From assembly GCF_900111275.1 (NCBI RefSeq), contig NZ_FOGR01000002.1, forward strand, positions 310,001-374,000: a stretch of DNA of 64,000 bases, read 5' to 3'. Of this stretch, positions 1-9,090 are shown piece by piece (the first letter of the stretch is position 1; the number at the start of each line of letters is the position of its first letter). The DNA comes from Rhizobium sp. NFR03 (GTDB lineage: Bacteria; Pseudomonadota; Alphaproteobacteria; Rhizobiales; Rhizobiaceae). A model generated the notes under the pieces. It had not been told where the DNA came from and did no database searches. It was given only the letters and a program-made list of their open reading frames with translations. Position numbers and translations under genes: made by a program.

Positions 1-1
1 C

Positions 2-1057
2 GATGCCGCGCGAGCTGGTGCGGGAGGCGATCCCGTCTATGGCCGGCAATTGCAGGATAGCGGCGTTCCCGGTCTGCCGGCCGAGGGGCATCTGGCGCTC
101 CATGACGAAGAGATACCGGTAACGCTTGCGGGCGGCGAACGCGTCAGCCTGCGCCGTCCGGTCTACGACATTCAGGACCTCGCCTATGGCCCGCTCGATA
201 GCGCCACCCGCCTGTCGCCGCGCCTTGCGCCACCGATGACCGGCCTCGGCCTGCTGGAGGCGATCGATGTTGCCGATATTCTCGCCCATGCAGACCCCGA
301 TGATCGCGATGGCGACGGGATCAGCGGCCGGCCATCCTGGCTGACATCAGGGGCAGGTGGCGTGTCCGTTCTCGGCCGGTTCGGCTGGAAGGCGCAGGCC
401 CCGACCGTTCGCGCTCAGGCAGCGGACGCCTTCGCGACCGATATCGGAATCTCCACGCCGGACGATATGAGAAGCCACGGCGATTGCACCGACCGGCAGC
501 CGAAATGCCTTGCCATGGAAGACGGCGTGCAGCCAAGATTGGGGACGAGCGAGGCGCCCGATCCCGTGCTCGATCTCGTCGCCTTCTACGCCCGTCACCT
601 CGCGGTGCCGGCGCGGCGGAACGTCGCGGCACCCGCCGTGCTCATGGGCAAGCGGCTCTTCTCCGAGGCCGGTTGCGCCTCCTGCCACGTTCCGAAATTT
701 GTCACCCGCCGCGATCCAACCTCGCCATCCACGGCTTTCCAGCTCATCTGGCCCTATTCCGACCTCCTGCTGCACGACATGGGCGAGGGTCTATCCGATA
801 CCGTCCCGGGGTCCGGCGGCGGAGATGCGGACGCGGCAAAGCCGCTGCCCGGGGAATGGCGCACGCCGCCGCTTTGGGGTATCGGTCTTGCACAAACCGT
901 CGATGCGCGGACGGGCTTCCTGCATGACGGCCGGGCGCGGACGCTGACCGAAGCCGTTCTCTGGCACGGTGGTGAGGCGCAGGCCGCGCGCGATCGTTTC
1001 GTTTCCCTCGACGCCGCGGATCGCCGGGCGTTGCTCGCCTTTCTGGAGTCGCTCTGA
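2..1057 (+). CDS. Di-haem oxidoreductase (DUF1111/thiol oxidoreductase family), 5' end outside window
   Basis: The reading frame is open from the first bases of the window and reads GDPVYGRQLQDSG before the first possible start (TTG at 50), so the gene begins upstream. A haem c motif CASCH lies at 674-688; the family normally has a second CxxCH nearer the N-terminus, which would be outside the window. The C-terminal text (PLWGIGLAQ, FLHDGRARTLTEAVLWHGGEA) is typical of DUF1111 periplasmic di-haem proteins. The stop overlaps the imelysin start by one base (TGATG), so the two are translated together. Members of this family are found with imelysins in iron-responsive loci; a redox role in periplasmic iron handling is inferred from that context. 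Confidence 0.88.
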   Translation, partial: DAARAGAGGDPVYGRQLQDSGVPGLPAEGHLALHDEEIPVTLAGGERVSLRRPVYDIQDLAYGPLDSATRLSPRLAPPMTGLGLLEAIDVADILAHADPDDRDGDGISGRPSWLTSGAGGVSVLGRFGWKAQAPTVRAQAADAFATDIGISTPDDMRSHGDCTDRQPKCLAMEDGVQPRLGTSEAPDPVLDLVAFYARHLAVPARRNVAAPAVLMGKRLFSEAGCASCHVPKFVTRRDPTSPSTAFQLIWPYSDLLLHDMGEGLSDTVPGSGGGDADAAKPLPGEWRTPPLWGIGLAQTVDARTGFLHDGRARTLTEAVLWHGGEAQAARDRFVSLDAADRRALLAFLESL

Positions 1058-2190
1058 TGCGTCTATGGACAGCCTTTCTGCTCACCGCTGCGCTTGCCTC
1101 AGCCACGCCCGCCTTCGCGCAGGAGACGGACGACGATGTCGGCGCTGCCCCGTCGAGCGGTCTGGTGGCAGAGGCCGTGCCCACGGCCATGGCGCGCGCC
1201 GTCGATGGCTTCATCCGCCCCGGTTATCGCGACCTTGTAGAGCGAACGGGCGCGCTGGCCGATCACCTTCGCCCGCTCTGCCATCGCCCATCGCCCCAGT
1301 CGCTCGGCCGCGCCAAGCGCGCGTTTTCAGAGGTGACCGCCTCCTGGTCGCGCATCGAGATCGTGCGCGTCGGACCGGTGCTCGACGATAACCGGTTCGA
1401 GCGTGTCCTCTTCTTCCCCGACCGCAAGAGCACGGGCCTGAAACAGGTTCAGCGCATTCTTGCCGAAAACGACGAGACCGCCACGATCGCGACTTCGCTT
1501 CGCGGCAAGAGCGTCGCGGTGCAGGGGCTCGGCGCGCTGGAATATGTGCTGTTCGGCACCGATGCCGACGAATTGCTCGACGCGCCCGATGGCTTCCGTT
1601 GCCGCTATGCGCGGGCCATCGCCGAAAACCTGACAAGCGTTGCCGCGGAACTGAGCGCGGCCTGGGAAAACCCGCGCGGCGTTCAGGTCGCGTGGAAGAC
1701 GCCGGGGCCGGACAATCCTTTGTACCGGACGGAGGGCGAGGCCGCGACCGAGCTTCTCGGCATCCTCGTCCACGGCGTGGAGAGTCTCCGCGACCAGCGC
1801 CTGCGCCCGATTTTTGCCGGAGCGATCACCCCGGTGCCCTCGCCAGGCCACCCGAAGCTCGCCGTCTACTGGCGCTCCGGCGAGACGATGGACGCGGTTG
1901 CCGGCAATGCCCGTGGCCTCAAGGCCCTGTTCGACACCGCCGGCATGCGCGCGCTTCTGCCACCCGACAAGCAGTCGATCGCCGACTCGATCGACATCGT
2001 CTTCAACGACCTCATCGCCTCGGCCGATGCCGTCCATCAGCCGATCGACAAGGCGCTGATGGACCCCGCCGAACGCGTGAAGCTGCTTCTCGTTCTGCGC
2101 AACGCCAACGATCTCCTGCAACGGCTGAATATGGATTTCGGCGCTGCGATCGGGCTCGGCGCCGGTTTCTCCTTTGCCGATGGCGACTGA
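1057..2190 (+). CDS. Imelysin family periplasmic protein
   Basis: A 377-residue protein with a clear Sec signal peptide (MRLWTAFLLTAALASATPAFA, cleavage after AFA). Near residue 155 it carries GLGALEYVLFG, the local form of the imelysin GxHxxE region, in which the histidine is replaced. Imelysin domains are periplasmic, all-helical and linked to iron uptake through EfeO/IrpA/ICMP relatives. It sits between the di-haem protein (1-base overlap) and the DUF1513 protein (12-base gap), so one operon is likely. The replaced histidine makes proteolysis unlikely and fits a binding or transport accessory role. Confidence 0.87.
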   Translation: MRLWTAFLLTAALASATPAFAQETDDDVGAAPSSGLVAEAVPTAMARAVDGFIRPGYRDLVERTGALADHLRPLCHRPSPQSLGRAKRAFSEVTASWSRIEIVRVGPVLDDNRFERVLFFPDRKSTGLKQVQRILAENDETATIATSLRGKSVAVQGLGALEYVLFGTDADELLDAPDGFRCRYARAIAENLTSVAAELSAAWENPRGVQVAWKTPGPDNPLYRTEGEAATELLGILVHGVESLRDQRLRPIFAGAITPVPSPGHPKLAVYWRSGETMDAVAGNARGLKALFDTAGMRALLPPDKQSIADSIDIVFNDLIASADAVHQPIDKALMDPAERVKLLLVLRNANDLLQRLNMDFGAAIGLGAGFSFADGD

Positions 2191-2202
2191 CGGGGCTGAG
2201 CG

Positions 2203-3312
2203 ATGACGCCTTCCGGCAGACCGGCGCAATCCATGCTTCTCGACAGGCGGGCCTTCCTCTCCATGGCGGGCGCCGCCTGGGCGGCATCCCTCGCGCCTGC
2301 GTCCGCGACAGCCCTCTCGCGAACGGACGCCGTCTTTGCCTCCGCTTTCAGGGCTGGCGATGGTTCCTACGGCATCGCCACCGTCTCCGAGGAAGGCGAG
2401 GTCATCGATCGTCACGTCCTGCCGGATCGCGCTCACGGATTGGCGCATTCGCCGGTATCGGGCCGCACCGTTGCCTTTGCCCGGCGCCCCGGAACCTTCG
2501 CCATGATCCTCGACGGGGCCGCGCGCACGGAGCCCGTCGTCATCACGGCCAGCGAGGGACGGCATTTCTTCGGGCATGGCTGCTTCTCGGCGGACGGCCG
2601 ACTGCTCTACGCGACAGAGAACGACTTTGCCGCCAATCGCGGCATGATCGGCGTCTATGACGGCACGGATGGCTTCCGCCGCGTAAGCGAATTCCCGACC
2701 CATGGCATCGGCCCGCACGATATGACGCTGTCACCGGACGGGCGCCTTCTGGTGGTCGCCAATGGCGGCATCGAGACGCATCCCGACTTCGGGCGGACCA
2801 AGCTGAACCTCGATCACATGGAGCCATCGCTGACGCTCATCGAAACGGCGACCGGCCGGCTGGTGGAGCGTCATGTCATGCCGCCGCATCTCCGGCAGCT
2901 CTCGACGCGCCATGTGGACATCGATGCCAAAGGCCGCATCTGGTTTGCCTGCCAGTACGAGGGCCCTCGCAATGAGCGCCCGCCCGTTGCCGGTGTGTTC
3001 GCCCCCGGTGAGGACATCCGCTTTCTCGACCTGCCGGAGGAAGCCTCCGTGGCGCTCGCCAATTATGTCGGCGCCATCGCCGTCCATCGCGGGCAAGGGC
3101 TGGTCGGTCTCACCTCCCCGAAAGGCGGCGCTGTCGTCACCGTCGATGCCCGCACCGGCGCCCTGGTCCGGCTGGACCGGCTTGCCGATGCCGCCGGCAT
3201 CGCGCCGGCACGAGGCCCGGCTTTCGCCGTCTCGTCCTATGATGGCAGCTTTGCAGGAAGGACCACGCCGATCGCTTGGGACCAGCACATCGTCCGCACG
3301 CGGCCGACCTGA
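2203..3312 (+). CDS. DUF1513 beta-propeller-like exported protein
   Basis: A 369-residue protein. The N-terminus has a twin-arginine signal (LDRRAFLSMAGAAW), so Tat export of a folded protein is predicted. The mature part has repeated strand-like segments such as HDMTLSPDGRLLVVANGG near residue 170, as expected for the DUF1513 fold, which resembles a propeller. It is the third gene of the di-haem/imelysin/DUF1513 operon, 12 bases after the imelysin. Its biochemical role is unknown; association with iron loci is known for the family, and any function beyond that is inference. Confidence 0.85.
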   Translation: MTPSGRPAQSMLLDRRAFLSMAGAAWAASLAPASATALSRTDAVFASAFRAGDGSYGIATVSEEGEVIDRHVLPDRAHGLAHSPVSGRTVAFARRPGTFAMILDGAARTEPVVITASEGRHFFGHGCFSADGRLLYATENDFAANRGMIGVYDGTDGFRRVSEFPTHGIGPHDMTLSPDGRLLVVANGGIETHPDFGRTKLNLDHMEPSLTLIETATGRLVERHVMPPHLRQLSTRHVDIDAKGRIWFACQYEGPRNERPPVAGVFAPGEDIRFLDLPEEASVALANYVGAIAVHRGQGLVGLTSPKGGAVVTVDARTGALVRLDRLADAAGIAPARGPAFAVSSYDGSFAGRTTPIAWDQHIVRTRPT

Positions 3313-3405
3313 CCGTCGCTATGCCGCGCCTCACTGTAAAACACCGGGCTCCGCTCTACGTTTTCGTCGCCCGGCTTGCCGAAACCTCAAGCCCAGTTTC
3401 TCAGC

Positions 3406-3441
3406 TGTCCGGTTCCCAAGCCTTCACGCTCCAGCCGGACA
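3406..3441. promoter_or_regulatory. Inverted repeat upstream of tspO
   Basis: TGTCCGG (3406-3412) and CCGGACA (3435-3441) form a perfect 7-bp inverted repeat with a 22-base spacer, ending 19 bases before the tspO start codon. It could be an operator or an mRNA hairpin. No regulator gene is adjacent, so function is only suggested. Confidence 0.25.
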
Positions 3442-3460
3442 TGCCCATGATCGGACCCTT

Positions 3461-3913
3461 ATGCGCCCTCTCCTGACCTATGCCTTCTTTATCGTCGCCG
3501 TCGTCGCCTGCGGTTTGCTGATCGGAATCAACAATATCCCCGGCGAATGGTACCAGTCCCTCCAGAAGCCGCCGTTCAATCCGCCGAACTGGATCTTCGC
3601 ACCGGTCTGGACCACGCTTTACATCATCATCGGCTTTGTCGGTGCCCGTATTTTCTTGCGGTATCCGCGCTCGCGTGCCATGCGGTTCTGGGGCGCCCAG
3701 ATGGTCTTCAACTTCGCCTGGTCGCCGCTGTTCTTCGGATTTCACGAGATCGCCCTGGCGCTGATCGTCATCCTCGCCCTGCTGATCTCAGTCTACGGTT
3801 TCATCGCCGTATCCTGGCGACAGGATCGCCTCTCGGCATGGCTCTTCGTGCCCTATGCCGCCTGGGTCTCTTTTGCGACCCTGCTCAACGGCTCCATTCT
3901 GCTTCTCAACTGA
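3461..3913 (+). CDS. tspO: TspO/MBR family tryptophan-rich sensory protein
   Basis: A 150-residue integral membrane protein starting at the ATG at 3461; the same frame is open far upstream through the DUF1513 gene, but family similarity begins here. It has five hydrophobic segments and the TspO landmarks GEWYQSLQKPPFNPPNWIF, PVWTTLYIIIGF and FNFAWSPLFFG, including the conserved tryptophans. TspO proteins bind porphyrins and cholesterol-like ligands and in alphaproteobacteria affect tetrapyrrole and stress responses. Length matches the family. It lies 148 bases after the iron-type operon and may be independently transcribed. Confidence 0.92.
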   Translation: MRPLLTYAFFIVAVVACGLLIGINNIPGEWYQSLQKPPFNPPNWIFAPVWTTLYIIIGFVGARIFLRYPRSRAMRFWGAQMVFNFAWSPLFFGFHEIALALIVILALLISVYGFIAVSWRQDRLSAWLFVPYAAWVSFATLLNGSILLLN

Positions 3914-4039
3914 GGATCGGATCGGGAAGCCCTTGCGGGGGAGGGGAAGCGCGTGCCAGTCTCCGCCCGTTCTGAAGGTTCGGCCAGCCGCACAGGTTTG
4001 CCCACGGGCCGGATCGGGTTAGGCAGAGGTGGTGTTGAC

Positions 4040-4492
4040 ATGGCTGAGATGACGGAACCGGACTTTCGCGCCCGTGTCCGCCGGAGTTTCGACCGGCAGG
4101 CCTTCATGCGGACGATCGGCGCGGAACTGACGCGGGTCGAGCAGGGAATGGTGGAAATCGAGCTTCCCTTCGATGAGATGATGACGCAGCAGCATGGCAT
4201 TCTTCATGCCGGTATCATCTCGTCCGCGCTGGAAACCGCCGGCACCTATGCCGGTTACTCGGTGCTGGAACCCGATGCGGGATTGCTGACCATCGAGTTC
4301 AAGGTCAACCTTCTCTCGCCCGGCCGGGGCGAGCGATTTCTGTTTCGCGGCGAAGTGACCAAGCCCGGCACCACCATCATCGTGTCCGACGGCCGCGCCT
4401 ATGCCATGTCGCAGGATGCCCCGCCCAAACTGATCGCCTCGATGACGGCCACCAAAATGGTGGTGCGCGGCCGCGAAGGATTTGCAGAGTGA
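4040..4492 (+). CDS. PaaI/HotDog-fold thioesterase
   Basis: A 150-residue protein. I chose the ATG at 4040 (MAEMTEPDF) over an upstream GTG at 3953 because the extra 29 residues are low-complexity and do not look like family sequence. The HotDog thioesterase core is visible in QQHGILHAGIISSALETAG (catalytic region) and TIEFKVNLLSP. Such enzymes hydrolyse acyl-CoA or phenylacetyl-CoA type thioesters in the cytoplasm; the substrate cannot be told from sequence. The stop overlaps the next start by four bases (GTGA), so translational coupling with the nucleosidase is likely. Confidence 0.85.
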   Translation: MAEMTEPDFRARVRRSFDRQAFMRTIGAELTRVEQGMVEIELPFDEMMTQQHGILHAGIISSALETAGTYAGYSVLEPDAGLLTIEFKVNLLSPGRGERFLFRGEVTKPGTTIIVSDGRAYAMSQDAPPKLIASMTATKMVVRGREGFAE

Positions 4493-5151
4493 GCGAGACG
4501 GTAGACACGACACCCGAGCAGCTGCTCAAGCGGGTTGGTGACAAAGCCATCCTCTATGTCATGGCGGCTGAGGCCGAGTACGGCCCGCATCTGAAAACGC
4601 GGATGACGCCGCTGATGACCGGGGTCGGACCGGTGGAGGCCGCTGTGGCGGTCACACGCGCTTTGTCGCGGTTATCCGTCGCAAACAGGCTTCCGGCACT
4701 CGTCGTCTCTCTCGGCTCGGCAGGTTCCGCCTCGCTGGAGCAGGCGGAGATCTATCAGGCCACCTCCGTTGCCTATCGCGACATGGATGCCTCGCCGCTC
4801 GGCTTCGAGAAGGGCGCGACACCCTTCCTCGATCTGCCCGTCACGGTTCCCTTGTCCCTGCGCATTAGGGGTCTCGCCGAAGCGAGCCTCTCCACCGGCG
4901 GCAATATCGTGTCCAGCACTGCCTATGCCGGGATCGCCGCCGAGATGGTGGATATGGAAACCTTCGCCGTGCTGCGCGCCTGCCAGGCCTTCGGCGTGCC
5001 GCTTGTGGCGCTGCGCGGTATTTCCGATGGCAAGGCCGAGCTTCGCCATGTCTCCGACTGGACGGCTTATCTCCATGTCATCGACGAGAAGCTTGCAGCC
5101 GTCGTCGACAGGCTGGAAACGGCGATGGCAGAGGACAGGCTTGGCCTTTGA
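4489..5151 (+). CDS. 5'-methylthioadenosine/S-adenosylhomocysteine nucleosidase-like protein
   Basis: A 220-residue protein with GTG start overlapping the thioesterase stop. The PNP/UDP phosphorylase superfamily signature is VDMETFAVLRACQAFGVPLVALRGISDGKAEL: the ME pair contacts ribose and the ISD aspartate is the purine-contacting acid of MTAN enzymes. NIVSSTAY and SLGSAGSA are further family positions. MTAN splits adenine from MTA and SAH, recycling methylation by-products. Length is a little short of typical MTAN (about 230), and a phosphorylase-type activity cannot be excluded. It lies directly upstream of guaA, another purine gene. Confidence 0.83.
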   Translation: MSETVDTTPEQLLKRVGDKAILYVMAAEAEYGPHLKTRMTPLMTGVGPVEAAVAVTRALSRLSVANRLPALVVSLGSAGSASLEQAEIYQATSVAYRDMDASPLGFEKGATPFLDLPVTVPLSLRIRGLAEASLSTGGNIVSSTAYAGIAAEMVDMETFAVLRACQAFGVPLVALRGISDGKAELRHVSDWTAYLHVIDEKLAAVVDRLETAMAEDRLGL

Positions 5152-5236
5152 ACGGCCCAAAAGCGGGTTAGACGTTGCACTTGTCGGCCTGTTTATTTAA
5201 AGGCTCGGAATGATCCCGCGCGTGAAAAGGCCAGGC

Positions 5237-6814
5237 ATGACCGAGATAGCCCATCCCGACAGCATCCTCATCATCGATTTCGGCAGCCAGGTGACGCAGC
5301 TCATCGCGCGCCGGGTTCGCGAAGCCGGTGTCTATTGCGAGATCCATCCCTTCAACAATGCCGAGGAAGCCTTTGCCCGCATGGGTCCGAAGGGCGTCAT
5401 CTTCTCCGGTGGCCCGGCCTCCGTTACGGCGGAAGGCAGCCCGCGCGCGCCGCAGGCCGTGTTTGACAGCGGTATCCCGCTGCTCGGCATCTGCTACGGT
5501 CAGCAGACGATGTGCACCCAGCTGGGCGGCACCGTCGAGGGCGGTCATGCCGCCGAGTTCGGTCGTGCCGATGTCGAGATCAAGGCGGCAAGCCCGCTGT
5601 TCGAAGGCCTTTGGGAGGTCGGTGGCCGTTATCCGGTGTGGATGAGCCATGGCGACCGCGTGACGCAGCTGCCGCATGGTTTCGAGGTCATCGCCACCTC
5701 CGAGAACGCGCCGTTTGCCATCGCGGCCGACGAGGGTCGTCGCTACTACACCACCATGTTCCACCCCGAAGTGGTGCACACACCGGATGGCGCCAAGCTC
5801 CTCTCCAACTTCGTGCACAAGATCGTCGGCCTGAAGTCGGACTGGACCATGGCCGCCTATCGCGCCGAGATGATCCGCAAGATCCGCGAAGATGTTGGTG
5901 ACGGCCGGGTGATCTGCGGTCTTTCCGGCGGGGTCGACAGCTCGGTCGCCGCCGTGCTGATCCACGAGGCCATCGGCGACCAGCTGACCTGCGTCTTCGT
6001 CGATCACGGCATGATGCGCCTCAACGAGGCGGACGAAGTGATCAAGATGTTCCGCGATCACTACAATATCCCGCTCGTGCACGTGGATGCTTCGGACCTG
6101 TTCCTGACCGAGCTTGCGGGCGAAGTCGATCCGGAGGTCAAGCGCAAGACCATCGGCCGCCTGTTCATCGACGTGTTCGAGGCTGAAGCCAAGCGCATCG
6201 CCGAAGACGGCAAGGGTGCTCCGGCCTTCCTCGCACAGGGCACGCTCTATCCCGACGTCATCGAAAGCGTGTCCTTCTCGGGCGGCCCGTCCGTCACGAT
6301 CAAGAGCCACCACAATGTCGGCGGTCTGCCGGCGCGCATGAACATGAAGCTGGTCGAGCCGCTGCGCGAACTCTTCAAGGACGAAGTGCGCGTGCTCGGT
6401 CGCGAACTCGGCCTGCCGGAGCGCTTCGTCGGTCGCCATCCCTTCCCGGGTCCGGGCCTTGCCATCCGCTGCCCCGGCGGCGTGACGCGCGAGAAGCTCG
6501 ACATCCTGCGCAAGGCCGATGCCGTCTACCTCGACGAGATCCGCAAGGCCGGCCTCTACGACGTCATCTGGCAGGCCTTCGCCGTGCTCTTGCCCGTGCA
6601 GACCGTCGGCGTCATGGGCGATTATCGCACCTATGACTTCGTCTGCGCCCTGCGCGCCGTCACCTCGGTCGATGGCATGACGGCCGACTTCTACCCCTAC
6701 GACATGAACTTCCTCGGCCGCACGGCAACCCGCATCATCAACGAAGTCCGCGGCATCAATCGGGTCGTCTACGACGTGACGTCGAAGCCGCCCGGCACGA
6801 TCGAGTGGGAATAG
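5237..6814 (+). CDS. guaA: GMP synthase (glutamine-hydrolysing)
   Basis: A 525-residue enzyme that aminates XMP to GMP. The start chosen is ATG 5237 (MTEIAHPDS), matching the usual N-terminus; a start 27 bases upstream would add a basic tail. The N-terminal class I glutaminase has [15 protein letters not shown], the nucleophile Cys86 in GICYGQQ and the His-Glu pair in FHPEVVHT. The ATP pyrophosphatase domain carries the P-loop SGGVDSS, and the C-terminal dimerisation domain ends in [10 protein letters not shown], the standard terminus. Full length and intact. Confidence 0.98.
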   Translation: MTEIAHPDSILIIDFGSQVTQLIARRVREAGVYCEIHPFNNAEEAFARMGPKGVIFSGGPASVTAEGSPRAPQAVFDSGIPLLGICYGQQTMCTQLGGTVEGGHAAEFGRADVEIKAASPLFEGLWEVGGRYPVWMSHGDRVTQLPHGFEVIATSENAPFAIAADEGRRYYTTMFHPEVVHTPDGAKLLSNFVHKIVGLKSDWTMAAYRAEMIRKIREDVGDGRVICGLSGGVDSSVAAVLIHEAIGDQLTCVFVDHGMMRLNEADEVIKMFRDHYNIPLVHVDASDLFLTELAGEVDPEVKRKTIGRLFIDVFEAEAKRIAEDGKGAPAFLAQGTLYPDVIESVSFSGGPSVTIKSHHNVGGLPARMNMKLVEPLRELFKDEVRVLGRELGLPERFVGRHPFPGPGLAIRCPGGVTREKLDILRKADAVYLDEIRKAGLYDVIWQAFAVLLPVQTVGVMGDYRTYDFVCALRAVTSVDGMTADFYPYDMNFLGRTATRIINEVRGINRVVYDVTSKPPGTIEWE

Positions 6815-6823
6815 GACAAACAG

Positions 6824-6859
6824 GCCGGCGCGAAACCGAAGGGTGACGCGCTGGCTTTT
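6824..6859 (+). terminator. Possible rho-independent terminator after guaA
   Basis: GCCGGCGCG (6824-6832) pairs with CGCGCTGGC (6847-6855) apart from one G-T position, followed by TTTT. The 14-base loop is long, so strength is uncertain. The rest of the region up to 7108 shows no gene I can support. Confidence 0.4.
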
Positions 6860-7108
6860 CTGCATGTTTGTGGCCAAAGCGCTTCAAACGCGCGAGGCAT
6901 TGCTCATCCGAAGTCGGATATGTTTCCGCTGAACGCCTCCGCGTGATGCGGGCCTGCGTGATGGCTTCACAGGTAAGCCAGTTCGATCGCTTGAAGATCC
7001 CCGTCTTTTGCGCCATTCACAGTTTTCAGACCATAGAGCTATCGTTCCCTTTTGTTCCTGAAGGGCGCGATGGTTCGGCTATCGTCGCGCGACAGACTGG
7101 AGGCCAGA

Positions 7109-8170
7109 GTGAAGCAGAACGCAATCGTCATTCCCGGAGATACACCAGGGGTTAGCTGGCGGGTTCCGGTGCTCGAATTCTCCGGCACCGAGGCAGCCAC
7201 CAAGCCGAAGACCTATATTCAGGCTGCCTTGCATGCCAACGAGCTTCCGGGCGTCGCGACGCTGCATCGTCTCTGCGCCCGTCTCCGCGAAGCGGAAGCT
7301 GCAGGAGCGATCCTGGGTGACATCACCATTGCGCCGCAGGCCAATCCGATAGGAGCGTCCCAGTCGCATTTCGGCGAGATGCAAGGCCGTTTTGATCTGG
7401 GCTCCCGCGGTAACTACAATCGCGATTTTCCGTTGATCGCGGCCTCCGCTCGCGACGCGCTATTGGTCGATCTAGACCACTATTGCGCGCCGGACCGTCT
7501 GAAGCGGGAACTGCTTTTCCGCGCTCTCGGCGCCGATCTCGTGCTCGACCTGCACTGCGATGACGAATCGCTATCCTATGCCTATATCGACAGCGCCTTC
7601 TGGCCCGAAGCCTCCGACTTGGCGTCTGCCCTGCAGATGGAAGCCGTCTTTCTTTCCGACGGTGAAAGTTCGGCTTTCGAGGAGGCCGTCTCCTACGCCT
7701 GGAAGCAGGACGAGGGCGGTAAAGGTGTCTCGCTGCCCGGTCGCCTCTCCGTCACGGTGGAACTGCGCGGGCGCCGCGATGTCGGTCCGGATGTCGCACA
7801 GCGCGACGCCGATGGACTTTGGGCCTTTCTTAAAGCACGCGGCATCGTTGACGGCGGATCGCCGGCACTTTCTCCCTATGCCGGGTCTGCCTTTGCGCTC
7901 GATACGATTGAAATGATCAAGGCGCCGATCCCCGGCACGATCCTCTTTCATCGCGATATCGGAGATCGTGTCGAGGCCGGGGATCTCCTGGCCGTGATCG
8001 TTCCGCATCCCGGTTTTCCCGAGGATGACGTGGAGGTGCGCGCACCGCAGGCCGGGCTGGTCGTCACACGGTCGTCGGCACGTTTCGCCCGCCGCCGCGA
8101 CGATCTTATGAAGATCGGCTGCGCCGCGATATCGAGAGCGGGCCGCAGGGCCGGAACGCTGGAGGACTGA
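7109..8170 (+). CDS. Succinylglutamate desuccinylase/aspartoacylase family zinc hydrolase
   Basis: About 353 residues. The GTG at 7109 is preceded by GGAGG (7099-7103) with a 5-base gap; an ATG at 7070, preceded by AAGGG, is also possible and would add 13 residues. The zinc-site text is ALHANELPG (His, Glu) and DLHCDDES (second His), with VTVELRG supplying the catalytic glutamate. The C-terminal part (IPGTILFHRDIGDRVEAGDLLAVIV) resembles a biotinyl/lipoyl-like hairpin often fused to this subfamily. Such enzymes cleave N-acyl amino acids, for example N-acetyl-diaminobutyrate in ectoine recycling; the substrate is not determined here. Confidence 0.83.
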   Translation: MKQNAIVIPGDTPGVSWRVPVLEFSGTEAATKPKTYIQAALHANELPGVATLHRLCARLREAEAAGAILGDITIAPQANPIGASQSHFGEMQGRFDLGSRGNYNRDFPLIAASARDALLVDLDHYCAPDRLKRELLFRALGADLVLDLHCDDESLSYAYIDSAFWPEASDLASALQMEAVFLSDGESSAFEEAVSYAWKQDEGGKGVSLPGRLSVTVELRGRRDVGPDVAQRDADGLWAFLKARGIVDGGSPALSPYAGSAFALDTIEMIKAPIPGTILFHRDIGDRVEAGDLLAVIVPHPGFPEDDVEVRAPQAGLVVTRSSARFARRRDDLMKIGCAAISRAGRRAGTLED

Positions 8171-8173
8171 CCC

Positions 8174-8524
8174 ATGTCCACGACCCTTTACGGCATCCGC
8201 AACTGCGACACGATGAAGAAGGCCCGCACTTGGCTGGATGCTCATGCGGTCGAGTACCGTTTTCACGACTACAAGATCGAAGGCATCGACCGCGCGCATC
8301 TATCGGGCTGGTGTGTCGCTCTGGGATGGGAAGCCGTGCTGAACAGGGCAGGGACCACCTTCCGCAAACTACCGGACGCGGAACGAGAGAACCTCGACGG
8401 GGAAAAGGCGATTGCCCTGATGCTGGCCAACCCCTCCATGATCAAACGGCCGATCCTCGACCGCGACGGTGCCCTGACGGCGGGCTTCCGACCGGAGATC
8501 TACGAGACGCTTTTCGGGAACTGA
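8174..8524 (+). CDS. ArsC/Spx family thioredoxin-fold protein (YffB-like)
   Basis: A 116-residue protein with the ArsC-family core GIRNCDTMKKARTWLDAH (single active-site cysteine) and the C-terminal KRPILD. YffB-like members have a glutathione-linked thiol-reductase fold; arsenate reduction is not established for this subgroup. It begins 3 bases after the zinc hydrolase stop and is followed by ybaK after 16 bases, so a three-gene operon is likely. Confidence 0.88.
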   Translation: MSTTLYGIRNCDTMKKARTWLDAHAVEYRFHDYKIEGIDRAHLSGWCVALGWEAVLNRAGTTFRKLPDAERENLDGEKAIALMLANPSMIKRPILDRDGALTAGFRPEIYETLFGN

Positions 8525-8540
8525 GCCAGGGAAACAGGCC

Positions 8541-9014
8541 ATGTCGAAGACGACGCGCGCGACGCAGATGCTGACCAAGGCGGGAACGGCCTTCACCGTC
8601 CATAGCTATGATTACGATCCCTCGGTGGACCGTATCGGCATGGCTGCGGCGCAAGCCATGGGGGAGGCGCCGCAGCGGGTGTTGAAGACGTTGATGGCGG
8701 AGGTCGATGGCAAGCCGGTCTGCGTGGTCGTGCCGTCCGATCGCGAGGTCAGCATGAAGAAGCTCGCCGCTGCCGCTTCGGGCAAGTCTGCCGCGATGAT
8801 GAAGCCGGCCGCCGCCGAGCGACTGACCGGTTACCATGTCGGCGGTATCAGCCCTTTCGGGCAGAAAAAGACGGTGCCGACATTTGTCGAGGAGACCGCG
8901 CTTGCCGAGCCGCTCGTCTATATCAATGGCGGGCAGCGGGGCCTGCAGGTCCAACTTTCTCCCACTGACGCGTTCACGGTTCTCGGCGCGATCGCTGCAC
9001 CGCTCGTGACATAA
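8541..9014 (+). CDS. ybaK: Cys-tRNA(Pro) deacylase YbaK/EbsC
   Basis: A 157-residue protein with the YbaK fold: HSYDYDP near the N-terminus, the RVLKTLMAEVDGKPVCVVVPSD stretch containing the catalytic lysine, KKLAAAASGKSAAMM, GYHVGGISPFGQKK, and YINGGQRGLQVQLSP at the C-terminus. It hydrolyses cysteine wrongly attached to tRNA(Pro), a translation quality-control step. Length matches the family (about 155-160). Good ribosome-binding context (CAGGGAAACAGGCC before the ATG). Confidence 0.93.
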   Translation: MSKTTRATQMLTKAGTAFTVHSYDYDPSVDRIGMAAAQAMGEAPQRVLKTLMAEVDGKPVCVVVPSDREVSMKKLAAAASGKSAAMMKPAAAERLTGYHVGGISPFGQKKTVPTFVEETALAEPLVYINGGQRGLQVQLSPTDAFTVLGAIAAPLVT

Positions 9015-9090
9015 GAGAACAGCAACAAGGCGTTGGAAACGAAGCGTTAACCAAAATCTCCTTACATCGTGTGGCAGAAGGAGAATCGGT

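Noticed and set aside
1327-2718. 463-codon minus-strand open frame
   Set aside because: Antisense to the imelysin and DUF1513 genes; composition (Arg, Gly and Asp rich) is that of a shadow frame.
5168-6877. 569-codon minus-strand open frame
   Set aside because: Antisense to guaA, with His/Asp/Val-rich shadow composition and no motif.
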